NCBI GenBank assembly: GCA_038329865.1
Contig: JBBQNK010000023.1
Coordinates: 1 to 64,000, forward strand
Length of the DNA stretch: 64,000 nucleotides
Direction of reading: 5' to 3'
Source of the DNA: JANMES01 sp038329865
Lineage (GTDB): Bacteria > Planctomycetota > Phycisphaerae > Tepidisphaerales > Tepidisphaeraceae
The notes under the pieces were generated by a model. It was given only the letters and a program-made list of their open reading frames with translations, was not told where the DNA came from and did not search any database. The position numbers and the translations under genes are program-made. Below are positions 9,635-17,545 of the stretch, one piece after another (the first letter of the stretch is position 1; each line of letters begins with the position of its first letter).

Positions 9635-9942
9635 CTAGTCGCGGGTCGACTGTTTCCACTCACGATCATGGCGCGCCGAGTGCAACACGCGGAAAACCAC
9701 GATCGCGTCCGACTGGCGGATGAAAAATATTCGTTACGGGAATCGAGCCGTCAACACTCGACGTACTTCCGGCTTGCGACGAAGACGCGGGAATCGCAGG
9801 GGTTTTCGGCGGCGGCGGCAAGTGCGATATCAACTTCGGCAAGAAATTCTTCGCCGAGTCCCGGTTGCTGCCCGTGATACCAGATCGCTGCGTCGGTGAG
9901 ATCAACCTCGGCCTCAAGGCGGATGATGATCCGGTGGGCCAT
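9635..9942 (-). pseudogene. Decayed ParE/RelE-type toxin (frameshift plus stop)
   Basis: The frame from the ATG at 9942 reads MAHRIIIRLEAEVDLTDAA and AEVDIALAAAAENP, the typical start of a ParE-family toxin, but ends at a TGA at 9751 after 63 residues. A shifted frame from 9760 continues the family C-terminus: VLTARFP, then FFIRQSDAIVVFRVLHSA and RHDREW, ending at 9635. That frame also has a TAA at 9734-9736 exactly where FPY is normally found. Two independent lesions suggest real decay, not a single sequencing error. An intact toxin would be about 100 residues and would act on gyrase (ParE) or ribosomes (RelE). It starts eight bases after the antitoxin stop. Confidence 0.85.
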
Positions 9943-9949
9943 CGGAGTG

Positions 9950-10195
9950 TTAGGAGCGAAGCTTAGATTGGACGCGCGCCTTCACCTGATCCCATGAATC
10001 GCCGGCGTCGGGATTTTTCTGGTAGTCGGCCAAGGTCGCGTTCAAGGCGGATTTATCGGCATCGGTCAGGTCGGCCTGATCGTGCCAGGTTTCGCCGGCG
10101 AGTTCGTCGAGCTTGGCTTGAACCTCCGCCAATTCGCTGGCGGTCAGGCGAGGCAATTCCGCGATGAACTCGGCTTTGCTCATGCGATTAATCAT
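9950..10195 (-). CDS. Addiction-module antitoxin (putative unstable-antitoxin family)
   Basis: The 81-residue acidic protein (77 if started at the second ATG, 10183) has the C-terminal pattern of the short antitoxins paired with ParE-like toxins: LTDADKSALNATLADYQKNP, then DAGDSWDQVKARVQSKL. These proteins bind and neutralise the toxin and repress their own promoter. The frame itself stays open to 11299 on the complement of lpxD, which is only a shadow. It is directly upstream of the broken toxin, so it is now probably an orphan antitoxin or could counter related toxins elsewhere. Confidence 0.85.
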   Translation of the reverse strand: MINRMSKAEFIAELPRLTASELAEVQAKLDELAGETWHDQADLTDADKSALNATLADYQKNPDAGDSWDQVKARVQSKLRS

Positions 10196-10303
10196 ATCCC
10201 CCACATTGGTTCGAACAAGTTGAAATGGCAAACGTAGCTCGAGACGCCTCGTCGTAATTTCCGACGATTTCCAACTCCCCCTCACTCCGCATAGAATCGC
10301 CCC

Positions 10304-11287
10304 ATGGCAATGACGGCCAAACAACTCGCGGACAAGATCGGCGCGACCGTGCAGGGCGACGGGTCGGTCGAAATCCGCGCGGCCGGCACACTGGAAGAGG
10401 CTAAATCCGGCGAGGTGAGTTTTCTCTCTAACCCTCGCTACATGCAGCAGTTGCATCGCACCAAGGCGTCGGCCGTCATCGCCACGCCGGGTGTGGGGGC
10501 GGATCACGTCACCCTGCTGCACACGGCCGATCCGTATCATGCGTTCGCTCAGGCGATGGTCATCCTGCACGGGTTCCGCAAGCACCCGTTCAGCGGCGTG
10601 CATCCGAAGGCGGTGGTTGACGCGACCGCCACGATCGGCAGTGGGAGCGTGGTGTACCCGGGAGTGTATATCGGGCCGGGCGCGGTGATCGGGAAGGATT
10701 GCATCCTCTATCCGAACGTCGTGATCTACGACGGCTGCGTGATCGGCGACCGCGTGACGGTCCACGCCGGCAGCGTGATCGGGCAGGACGGGTTCGGCTA
10801 CGCGACACACCGCGGCGAGCATCACAAGATTCCGCAGGTCGGCAACGTCGTCGTCGAAAGCGACGTGGAGATCGGCGCCAATTGCGCGATCGACCGCGCC
10901 ACGCTCGGCAGCACGGTGATCGGCAAGGGGACAAAGTTCAGTAACGGCGTGGTGATCGGCCACGGAACGAAAATCGGCGCGCACGGATTGTTCGTGGCGC
11001 AAGTCGGCGTGGCGGGCAGCACGACGATCGGCCATCACGCCACCATCGGCGGGCAGGCGGGAATCGTCGGTCACCTGAAGATCGGCGACAACGTGAACGT
11101 CACCGCGCAGGCCGGCGTGCTGGAAGGCATACCGGATCAAACGACGGTCATCGGCTTCCCGGCGCTCCCGGTCAGCCAGGGCCGGCGCGTGTATGCGGCG
11201 CTGGCTCAATTGCCGGAGCTGATTAAACGAATCAAGGAACTGGAACAACAGGTTGAGGAACTCAGCCAGGAAAAAGAAGATGACTGA
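10304..11287 (+). CDS. lpxD: UDP-3-O-acylglucosamine N-acyltransferase
   Basis: The 327-residue protein catalyses the N-acylation step of lipid A synthesis in the cytoplasm. An N-terminal uridine-binding domain (1-100, with SFLSNPRY) is followed by left-handed beta-helix hexapeptide repeats (about 100-270) and a C-terminal helix (ELIKRIKELEQQVEEL). VVIGHGTKIG near residue 220 aligns with the catalytic His of E. coli LpxD, and GQDGFGYA and CAIDRATLG are family signatures. Length is close to the usual 340. It supports an LPS-type outer membrane. The stop codon runs directly into an inverted repeat. Confidence 0.96.
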   Translation: MAMTAKQLADKIGATVQGDGSVEIRAAGTLEEAKSGEVSFLSNPRYMQQLHRTKASAVIATPGVGADHVTLLHTADPYHAFAQAMVILHGFRKHPFSGVHPKAVVDATATIGSGSVVYPGVYIGPGAVIGKDCILYPNVVIYDGCVIGDRVTVHAGSVIGQDGFGYATHRGEHHKIPQVGNVVVESDVEIGANCAIDRATLGSTVIGKGTKFSNGVVIGHGTKIGAHGLFVAQVGVAGSTTIGHHATIGGQAGIVGHLKIGDNVNVTAQAGVLEGIPDQTTVIGFPALPVSQGRRVYAALAQLPELIKRIKELEQQVEELSQEKEDD

Positions 11288-11358
11288 ACACAGAGACACA
11301 AAGACGCAGAGAAGAACATTCTAATTGCTCTTCTCTGCGCCTCTGTGCCTCTGTGTTC
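11286..11358. repeat. Inverted repeat with GAACACAGAG..GCAGAGAAGA arms
   Basis: Bases 11286-11315 and 11329-11358 are inverted 30-bp copies differing at about three positions (GAACACAGAGACACA against GAACACAGAGGCACA). The loop is 13 bases. The element begins at the lpxD stop codon and ends 27 bp before the ABC-F start. It is a relative in style of the 7252-7344 element. Confidence 0.85.
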
Positions 11359-11384
11359 ATATTAATTGATTGAATGGATGTCTG

Positions 11385-13346
11385 ATGTCGCTTGTTACGC
11401 TTTCAAATGTCGAAAAGTCCTTCGGCCGTCGAGTGTTGCTCGATAAGGCCAGTCTCACCATTTACCCCAACGAGCGTATCGGCCTGATCGGCGATAACGG
11501 CAGCGGCAAGTCCACGCTCTTCCGCCTGATCGTCGGCGAGCAGACGGCCGAGGCGGGCGTGGTCGCCGTCAGCAAGGGAACGCGCGTCGGGTATCTCACG
11601 CAGGATCCGGTGTTTGATCCGAAAAATACCGTGATCGACGAAGCGGAGCTGGCCTTCGCGCACCTGCATGAAATGTCGCACAAGCTGCGCGATCTCGAGC
11701 ACGAGATGGCGGTCAAAGTCGACGACGAGCTGCAGAAAGTGCTCGACGAATACCAGGAAGTTCAGCACGATTTCGACCTGGCCGGTGGGTACGTGTGGCA
11801 CCACAAGCTGGAGTCGACGCTGCTCGGTGTCGGCCTGCCGCAGAGCATGTGGGAGCAGCCGATCTCCACGCTTTCCGGCGGGCAGAAATCGCGCGTGGCG
11901 CTGGCCAAGCTGCTCATCAGCGAGCCGGATGTGCTGCTGCTCGACGAGCCGACGAATCACCTCGACCTCGAAGCGATCGAGTGGTTGGAGAAATACCTCG
12001 AATCGTACAAAGGCTCGGCCCTCATCATCAGCCACGATCGATTCTTCCTCGACCGGCTCTCGCAGCGCATCGTCTGGCTCTCGCAGGCCAAGCTCAAAAG
12101 TTTCACCGGCAACTATTCCAACTTCGTGCAGCAGCGCGAGTTGCTCGAGCTCAGCCAGCAGCGTGCCCATGAAGAGCAGCAGGCGGACATCGAGAAGCAG
12201 AAGGAGTTCATCCGCCGATTCGGCGCCGGCCAGCGCAGCAAGGAAGCCAAAGGCCGCGAGAAGCGCTTGAACCGGCTGCTGATCAGCGACCAGATCGTGC
12301 AGGCGGTGGTGGATACGAAAAAAATCAACCTCACACTGCAGACGGAACAGCGGGCCGGCGATCAACTGCTGCGGGCGCAGGAGTTGACCAAGGCGTACGA
12401 GAACAAGCCGCTGTGGAAAGAGATCGGCTTCAACATCGTGCGTGGCGAGCGGATCGGCATCATCGGCCCGAACGGCAGCGGCAAAACCACGCTGCTCGAA
12501 TGCCTGCTCGGCACGCGCGAGCCCGACAGCGGCACGGTGAAATGGGGCGCGAACATCACGATCGGCTACTACAACCAGAAGCTCGACGAGTTCAACGCCG
12601 AAGCGACGGTGTACGACGAATGCCTCGGCAAGCGAACGGCCAACGACAAGCAGCTTCGCGACGTGCTGGCCGTCATGTTGTTTCGGAACGACGACGTGGA
12701 AAAGAAAGTCGGCTCACTCAGCGGCGGCGAGCGGGCGCGGCTGCGGTTCGCGCAGTTGCTCTTGGATCGGCCGAACGTGCTGGTGCTCGACGAGCCGACG
12801 AATCACCTGGATATCGCTTCGAGCGAGGCGCTGGAAAACGCGCTGGCGGATTTCCCGGGATCGATTTTGTGCGTGTCGCACGATCGATACTTTCTAAACC
12901 AGGTGGCCGAGCGAATGCTGGTGCTGCACCCGCCGGGGCTGATCGATTTCGAAGGGACGTACAGCGACTGGGTAGGGAAATCCAAAGCGCTGATCGCCAA
13001 GGCCGACGCAGAGCGGGCCGGCGTGGCGCCCGCGAAGCCGCAAGCCGCCAAACCCAAGCAGGAGGTGAAGCAAACTCCCAAGCAGGAATCAAAACCATCG
13101 CAGTCGAGCGGCGGATCGAAGAAGAAGGACAATCCCTACGCCCGCCCTTTCGGCAAGCTCACCGTGCAGGATTTGGAAAAGCAGATCGCCGAGGCCGAAG
13201 CCGCCGTGGCCGCCGCTCAGGCGGCGATGGGCAACCCGTCCAACGCCCGCGACGTGAACAAGCTCAAAACCTTCCAAGCCGATTACGATCGCGCGACGGT
13301 CAAGCTCGAGCAACTCGAGGCCGAGTATTACGCGCGGGAGAAGTGA
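11385..13346 (+). CDS. ABC-F family ATPase (Uup-like)
   Basis: The 653-residue soluble protein has two ABC domains and no membrane segments. Domain 1 has Walker A GDNGSGKST and signature LSGGQKSRV with LLLDEPTNHLDLEA. Domain 2 has GPNGSGKTT, LSGGERARLRF and LVLDEPTNHLDIAS. The linker between them is charged and helical (about 250-300), as in ribosome-acting ABC-F proteins. A Lys/Pro/Gln-rich segment (about 545-590) leads to a C-terminal coiled coil (LEKQIAEAEAAVAAAQ), as in Uup. ABC-F proteins modulate translation on the ribosome. The ATG at 11385 (MSLVTLSNVEKSFG) is chosen over 11370 by family alignment. Confidence 0.93.
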   Translation: MSLVTLSNVEKSFGRRVLLDKASLTIYPNERIGLIGDNGSGKSTLFRLIVGEQTAEAGVVAVSKGTRVGYLTQDPVFDPKNTVIDEAELAFAHLHEMSHKLRDLEHEMAVKVDDELQKVLDEYQEVQHDFDLAGGYVWHHKLESTLLGVGLPQSMWEQPISTLSGGQKSRVALAKLLISEPDVLLLDEPTNHLDLEAIEWLEKYLESYKGSALIISHDRFFLDRLSQRIVWLSQAKLKSFTGNYSNFVQQRELLELSQQRAHEEQQADIEKQKEFIRRFGAGQRSKEAKGREKRLNRLLISDQIVQAVVDTKKINLTLQTEQRAGDQLLRAQELTKAYENKPLWKEIGFNIVRGERIGIIGPNGSGKTTLLECLLGTREPDSGTVKWGANITIGYYNQKLDEFNAEATVYDECLGKRTANDKQLRDVLAVMLFRNDDVEKKVGSLSGGERARLRFAQLLLDRPNVLVLDEPTNHLDIASSEALENALADFPGSILCVSHDRYFLNQVAERMLVLHPPGLIDFEGTYSDWVGKSKALIAKADAERAGVAPAKPQAAKPKQEVKQTPKQESKPSQSSGGSKKKDNPYARPFGKLTVQDLEKQIAEAEAAVAAAQAAMGNPSNARDVNKLKTFQADYDRATVKLEQLEAEYYAREK

Positions 13347-13361
13347 ACCTTGCCGACCGTC

Positions 13362-13591
13362 TTCGGTAGGACAGGCATTCCTGTCTGTCGTGGACGATCG
13401 TGGTATCCGGTGGCACAGACATTCCTGTCTGTGACGAAGCGAGGTACGCCTCGATTCGTACGCGGATGCGCGAATTGCCGGCTAAAGGGAACGGGTGGAT
13501 GCGTACATCCGCCCGTCACAGACAAGAATGTCTGTGCCACCGAATGCGCGTACCTCGCTTGGTGACAGACAGGAATGTCTGTCCTGCCGAA
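13362..13591. repeat. Large inverted repeat built of CATTCCTGTCTGT palindromes
   Basis: Outer arms 13362-13390 (TTCGGTAGGACAGGCATTCC and on) and 13565-13591 are inverted copies. Inner copies of the ACAGACATTCCTGTCTGT type lie at about 13418 (forward) and 13518 (reversed), and GCGAGGTACG pairs with CGTACCTCGC further in. Each unit is itself nearly palindromic. The whole gap 13347-13734 holds no gene. Confidence 0.85.
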
Positions 13592-13734
13592 TGCGAATGC
13601 GTCGCATCGCCCAATAACATTTCCTGCAACTTTTCCGCCTTCCGCGCATGACACCTGCAGGATAGATGTATTTGCAATTCACTTGCAATTATGAAAATCG
13701 GCCGATATGCTCACCCGCGTCGAAAGGGATATTC

Positions 13735-14502
13735 GTGGCGATGGAACTCAGCGGACTGAAGAAGCGCTACGTCGGGCCCGACGGCTCGGTCGTGCCGGTC
13801 ATTGATATCGACCGATTCACCCTCGCCAGCGGCGAGCAGGTGGCGCTCGTCGGCAGCAGCGGCTCGGGCAAGACCACGCTCCTGCACCTGATCGCCGGCA
13901 TTTTAACGCCCGATAGCGGCAGGATTCTTTTCGGCGAACCCGCCGGCGTGCCGCAGGCGGCGCTGGCGGCAGCGACGCTGGAATACCAATCTACAACACC
14001 GCCGGTCGCGTCGGACACGTCGCGACGGGCCAGCACGATCGATGTCTGCGCTCTTCCCGAAGCCGAGCGCGACATTTTCCGCGGCAAGCAGGTCGGCTAC
14101 GTATTTCAAACACATCACCTGCTGCCCGGTTTCACCGCGATGGAGAACGTGCTGCTAGGCATGAGCTTTACCGGCCGGCGGGCCGACCCGGCGTGGGCGA
14201 AACACCTGCTCGAAGAAGTCGGCCTGTCGCAGCGGCTCGATTACAAGCCTGAAAAATTATCGGTAGGTCAACAGCAGCGCGTCGCCGTCGCACGTGCGCT
14301 GGCCAACCGCCCGAGCCTCGTGCTTGCCGACGAGCCGACCGGCGCGCTCGACCCGGCCAGTGCGCAACAAGTGCTCGAGCTGATCCGAAAACTCTGCACC
14401 GAAGTGAAAGCGTCGCTCCTGCTCGTCAGCCACGACCCGCAGATCACGCAGCAGTTAGAACGAGTGGTGTCGTTGAAGGATTTGAACAAGGCGTCGAAAT
14501 GA
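13735..14502 (+). CDS. ABC transporter ATPase, LolD/MacB-like
   Basis: The 255-residue ATPase has Walker A GSSGSGKTT, Q-loop YVFQTHHLLP, signature LSVGQQQRVAVARAL and Walker B LVLADEPTGALDP, all typical of the LolD/MacB/FtsE group. The first G of the usual LSGGQ is V. About 30 extra residues, rich in Ala, Ser and Thr, sit between the segment after Walker A and the Q-loop. The GTG at 13735 follows AAAGGGA with good spacing; the ATG at 13741 is an alternative. The permease gene follows after a palindromic repeat. The pair probably uses ATP to drive a mechanotransmission-type export or lipoprotein task at the inner membrane. Confidence 0.9.
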   Translation: MAMELSGLKKRYVGPDGSVVPVIDIDRFTLASGEQVALVGSSGSGKTTLLHLIAGILTPDSGRILFGEPAGVPQAALAAATLEYQSTTPPVASDTSRRASTIDVCALPEAERDIFRGKQVGYVFQTHHLLPGFTAMENVLLGMSFTGRRADPAWAKHLLEEVGLSQRLDYKPEKLSVGQQQRVAVARALANRPSLVLADEPTGALDPASAQQVLELIRKLCTEVKASLLLVSHDPQITQQLERVVSLKDLNKASK

Positions 14503-14510
14503 AAGTCACA

Positions 14511-14584
14511 ATGCAAAATGCAAAATGCAAAAGTCCGGAGGGAATTCCCTCTTCATTTTGCATTTTGCATTCTGCAATCTGCAT
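14511..14584. repeat. Inverted repeat of TTTTGCATTTTGCATTCTGCA type
   Basis: The left arm 14511-14530 consists of ATGCAAA units and the right arm 14554-14584 is its inverted counterpart; GGAGGGAATTCCCTC forms the tip. It begins eight bases after the ATPase stop and ends six bases before the permease start. The same family, in the same position relative to genes, recurs at 63811-63891. Confidence 0.88.
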
Positions 14585-14590
14585 TTCCCT

Positions 14591-16207
14591 ATGAACCTCT
14601 TCCAGCTAGTCATCAAGCAGATGCGGCAGCGTGCCCTGGGCACGTGGCTTACGCTGTTCTCTGTCATGCTCGGCATGGCGCTGGCCGTCTCGATCATGAT
14701 CATGCGGCGGGAGAGCAAAAGCCTCTTCGCGCAGACCGATTTCGGCTACGACATTCTGCTCGGGCCGCCCAAGGGGTCGCCGCTCACGCTCACGCTCAAC
14801 ACCGTGTACCACATGTACACCAGCCCGGGCGTGATTCCGTATTCGATCTACGCCGACATGGTTCGCGGCAACAAGCCGCCGCTGCCGGGGCATCCGGACT
14901 ATCACCAGTACGTGAGGCAGGCCATCCCGTTCATGGTCGGCGACAGCTACAAGGCCCGGCGAATCGTCGGTACGTCGCCGCAGATGTTCGGCGTGGACGA
15001 CGACGGCAAGCCGGTGAAGGGCACGCCGTGGCATTATCGCGAGGACAAGGCGTACGAGCTCGCCGCCGGGCGCGTCTTCGCGCCGCGAAAGTTTGAAGCG
15101 GTCATCGGTTCCGATGTCGCCGACAAGCTCGGGCTTCACGTGTATGATCCGAAGCTTTCGCCGCAGGAAAATGAAAAATCCGGCGGCGCGTTCCGCGCCA
15201 CGCACGGCATGCCGGGGCCGAACGAAAAGCCCGACATTCACAAGCCGATCTGGAACATCGTCGGCATTCTCAAGCCCACGCATACCGCCAATGATCGCGT
15301 GCTGTTCATCCCGTTCGTCAGTCTCTACGCAATCGCCGAGCACGAGAGCGGCATGATCGATCAGGCGTTGATGAAGGCCGGTCTGGACCCGACCAAAATT
15401 CCCGCCGATAGAATCGACGACGTGCTGCAGACTCTCGGCATCGATCCGCAGAAAGTCCCTCAGTCGGTGAAGGCGAAGTTCCGCATGGAACACAAATCGT
15501 CGGCCCCCGGCACGCAGCCGGCGTCGGGAGACGTGAACGAGCTGATGAAAGACGCCGTCGCGCCCGCCACCGCGCCGGCGGAGGAAGACGGCGAAGACCC
15601 CGACGTCTACCACCTCGACGAGCAAGGCAACATCGTTCCCGATCTGCCGGAAGACGAGTGGTCGCTATCGGCCATCCTCATCCAGTCGCGTGGCACGATC
15701 GGGCAACAGCGGCTGATCTACAACTTCAAGGTAATCGACGACCGCGCCACCGCCGTCATCCCGGCTGACGTGATGCGCGAATTCTTCGACACGTTTCTCG
15801 CCGGTGCGACGATCATGTTGCTTGTGATTTCAGTGCTGGTGATCGTCGTCGCCGCCGTCGGCATTTTGGTGAGCATTTACAACTCGGTGACGGCCCGCAA
15901 GCACGAGATCGCCATCCTGCGGGCGCTCGGTGCGACGAAAAACCGCATCCTGGTGCTGATCTGCATTGAAGCGGCGCTGATCGGCCTGGTGGGCGGAATC
16001 CTCGGGCTCCTGGCGGGCCACGCTCTGGCGGGAATCGGCTCGATTTTCCTTAACCGTTTGCTCGGACAGGGGATAAATTGGGTGGCCGTCGATCGATTGG
16101 AGTTGCTATACTTGTTTGGCGTGGTCGTTCTCGCAACCCTTGCGGGGTTAGTGCCGGCGTTGTCGGCCTACCGAACGCCCGTCGCCACCAACCTGGTGGC
16201 CGGATGA
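14591..16207 (+). CDS. FtsX/MacB-like ABC transporter permease
   Basis: The 538-residue permease has the MacB-superfamily layout: one N-terminal membrane helix (about 18-40, TLFSVMLGMALAVSIMIM), a long periplasmic domain (about 40-400), then three C-terminal helices (about 405-435, 455-480 and 505-530). The cytoplasmic loop ARKHEIAILRALGATKNRIL is the FtsX-type coupling motif. The periplasmic domain has a Pro/Ala/Glu-rich stretch near 305-345. It pairs with the ATPase upstream, and the downstream exported proteins probably work with it. Its stop overlaps the next gene's start (ATGA at 16204). The substrate is unknown. Confidence 0.9.
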   Translation: MNLFQLVIKQMRQRALGTWLTLFSVMLGMALAVSIMIMRRESKSLFAQTDFGYDILLGPPKGSPLTLTLNTVYHMYTSPGVIPYSIYADMVRGNKPPLPGHPDYHQYVRQAIPFMVGDSYKARRIVGTSPQMFGVDDDGKPVKGTPWHYREDKAYELAAGRVFAPRKFEAVIGSDVADKLGLHVYDPKLSPQENEKSGGAFRATHGMPGPNEKPDIHKPIWNIVGILKPTHTANDRVLFIPFVSLYAIAEHESGMIDQALMKAGLDPTKIPADRIDDVLQTLGIDPQKVPQSVKAKFRMEHKSSAPGTQPASGDVNELMKDAVAPATAPAEEDGEDPDVYHLDEQGNIVPDLPEDEWSLSAILIQSRGTIGQQRLIYNFKVIDDRATAVIPADVMREFFDTFLAGATIMLLVISVLVIVVAAVGILVSIYNSVTARKHEIAILRALGATKNRILVLICIEAALIGLVGGILGLLAGHALAGIGSIFLNRLLGQGINWVAVDRLELLYLFGVVVLATLAGLVPALSAYRTPVATNLVAG

Positions 16208-16965
16208 AAACTCCAACTACACGGACGGCTGTGATGCGTAAAACCGGAATTGCTTTGGCGCTGCTGTTGATCACAGGCGCAGCGCGCGCCGCGGAACCGA
16301 CGACGAAACCCTCGGCGATCGCGAAACAGCAGGCGGCTCTATCGGCCGATCAAATGGAGTTCGCCGCCAAGCAGGCCTTCACGCGCGGGCAGTACGCGAT
16401 CGCGCTCCCCATGCTGCAAAAGATGGCGATCGCCGCGAAAGATCAGCCGGACAAGCTCGGCCCGATCATGGAGATGATCCACGTCTCACAAAAGGCCATC
16501 GCCACCGCCAATCTGCAGAAAGGCGCGACGACCGTCGAGCCCGCCGCCGCCGGTGAGAAGCGAACCCCGCACCCCGCGCCCGAAGCCGGCAAGGTGCAGG
16601 AGATGACGATCAAGGAACTCGGCAATTTCGAGTACGACGAGGACAAAGGCGGGAACATTCCCGACGACGTGAAGAAACTTTCCGGTAGCCAGATTCGGTT
16701 GCGCGGTTACATGATCCCAATCGACCAGGCCGAGCGCATCAGCAAGTTCGCGCTCGTCCCGAGCCTGTTCGCCTGCTGCTTCGGGCAGCCGCCGCAGATT
16801 CAGCATACGATCGTCGTCGACTGTCCCGCCGGTAAGGCCGTCAGCTATTTTCCGGATGAGATCGTCGTTGAAGGCACGCTGACCGTTAAAGAAAACAAGG
16901 AAGAGAACGTGATCGTGAATATTTTCGAAATCAATACCACCAGCGTGAAGCCCGCACCGAAGTAG
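16204..16965 (+). CDS. Exported DUF3299-like protein
   Basis: The 253-residue protein starts at an ATG that overlaps the permease stop, so translation is probably coupled; an internal ATG (16234) gives a cleaner signal peptide (RKTGIALALLLITGAARA, cut before AEP). The N-terminal half is helical and TPR-like in character (AAKQAFTRGQYAIALPMLQK). The C-terminal half has LRGYMIPIDQ, FACCFGQPPQIQH and IVVEGTLTVKE, the DUF3299 pattern. The two adjacent Cys and the His suggest metal binding (inference). Similar ATPase-permease-DUF3299 sets occur, as I recall, in zinc-regulated proteobacterial loci. Confidence 0.78.
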   Translation: MKTPTTRTAVMRKTGIALALLLITGAARAAEPTTKPSAIAKQQAALSADQMEFAAKQAFTRGQYAIALPMLQKMAIAAKDQPDKLGPIMEMIHVSQKAIATANLQKGATTVEPAAAGEKRTPHPAPEAGKVQEMTIKELGNFEYDEDKGGNIPDDVKKLSGSQIRLRGYMIPIDQAERISKFALVPSLFACCFGQPPQIQHTIVVDCPAGKAVSYFPDEIVVEGTLTVKENKEENVIVNIFEINTTSVKPAPK

Positions 16966-16990
16966 TCATTGCTTTCAAGTTGAGGACGTT

Positions 16991-17521
16991 ATGGAAGCCG
17001 CCGTGAAAATACCGTTGAGTCAGCGGATCAATGTCCGCCTGATCATCTTTTCCGCCGTCATGCTTTTGGTGATCGGGTATCCGATTTACCTTTTCGTCGA
17101 CGAGGCAGTGAGCGGCGGCATTCACTATCGCGGCGATTACGTCGACGTGAACCTTCAGGCGATGAGCACTTTCAATTTCGATCAGGTAAACGGAACGGCC
17201 GACCAGATTCCCGCCAAGTGGCGCGCTTTGGATGGAAAGCGGATCGTCGTCGAAGGTGAAATGTGGGCCGGCCGCAGCGCCGCTGATGAGCTGAACCGGT
17301 TTGATCTCGTCTACAGCAAAACCAAGTGCTGCTTCACCGGCCCGCCGCTGGTGCAGCACTTCGTGAAGGCGACCGTCGTCGGGAATCACCGTGTGCCGTA
17401 TTACTACGACAACCGGGTCCGCGTGACGGGCACGTTGCATATCGACGTGAAGAAAGGCGACACCGGCGCGGTCGAAAGCGTTTACTCGCTGGACGTGGAA
17501 CGCGTCGATCCGATTTCATAA
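16991..17521 (+). CDS. Membrane-anchored DUF3299-related protein
   Basis: The 176-residue protein has one N-terminal membrane anchor (about 18-38, LIIFSAVMLLVIGYPIYLFV) and a periplasmic domain. KTKCCFTGPPLVQHFV and VRVTGTLHIDVKK match the spacing of the CCF..PP..QH and GTL motifs in the preceding gene, so the two are distant paralogues. It follows 25 bp after the DUF3299 gene and ends the operon. The shared CC..H motif may bind a metal ion and serve the transporter. Its partner gene on the right is convergent (24 bp gap). Confidence 0.72.
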   Translation: MEAAVKIPLSQRINVRLIIFSAVMLLVIGYPIYLFVDEAVSGGIHYRGDYVDVNLQAMSTFNFDQVNGTADQIPAKWRALDGKRIVVEGEMWAGRSAADELNRFDLVYSKTKCCFTGPPLVQHFVKATVVGNHRVPYYYDNRVRVTGTLHIDVKKGDTGAVESVYSLDVERVDPIS

Positions 17522-17545
17522 CCTTTGGGCACGGCCGGCCGCGAT

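Noticed and set aside
10196..11299. N-terminal extension of the antitoxin frame through lpxD
   Set aside because: The frame is open for 449 codons, but only the last 81 show antitoxin features; the rest is the complement of lpxD.
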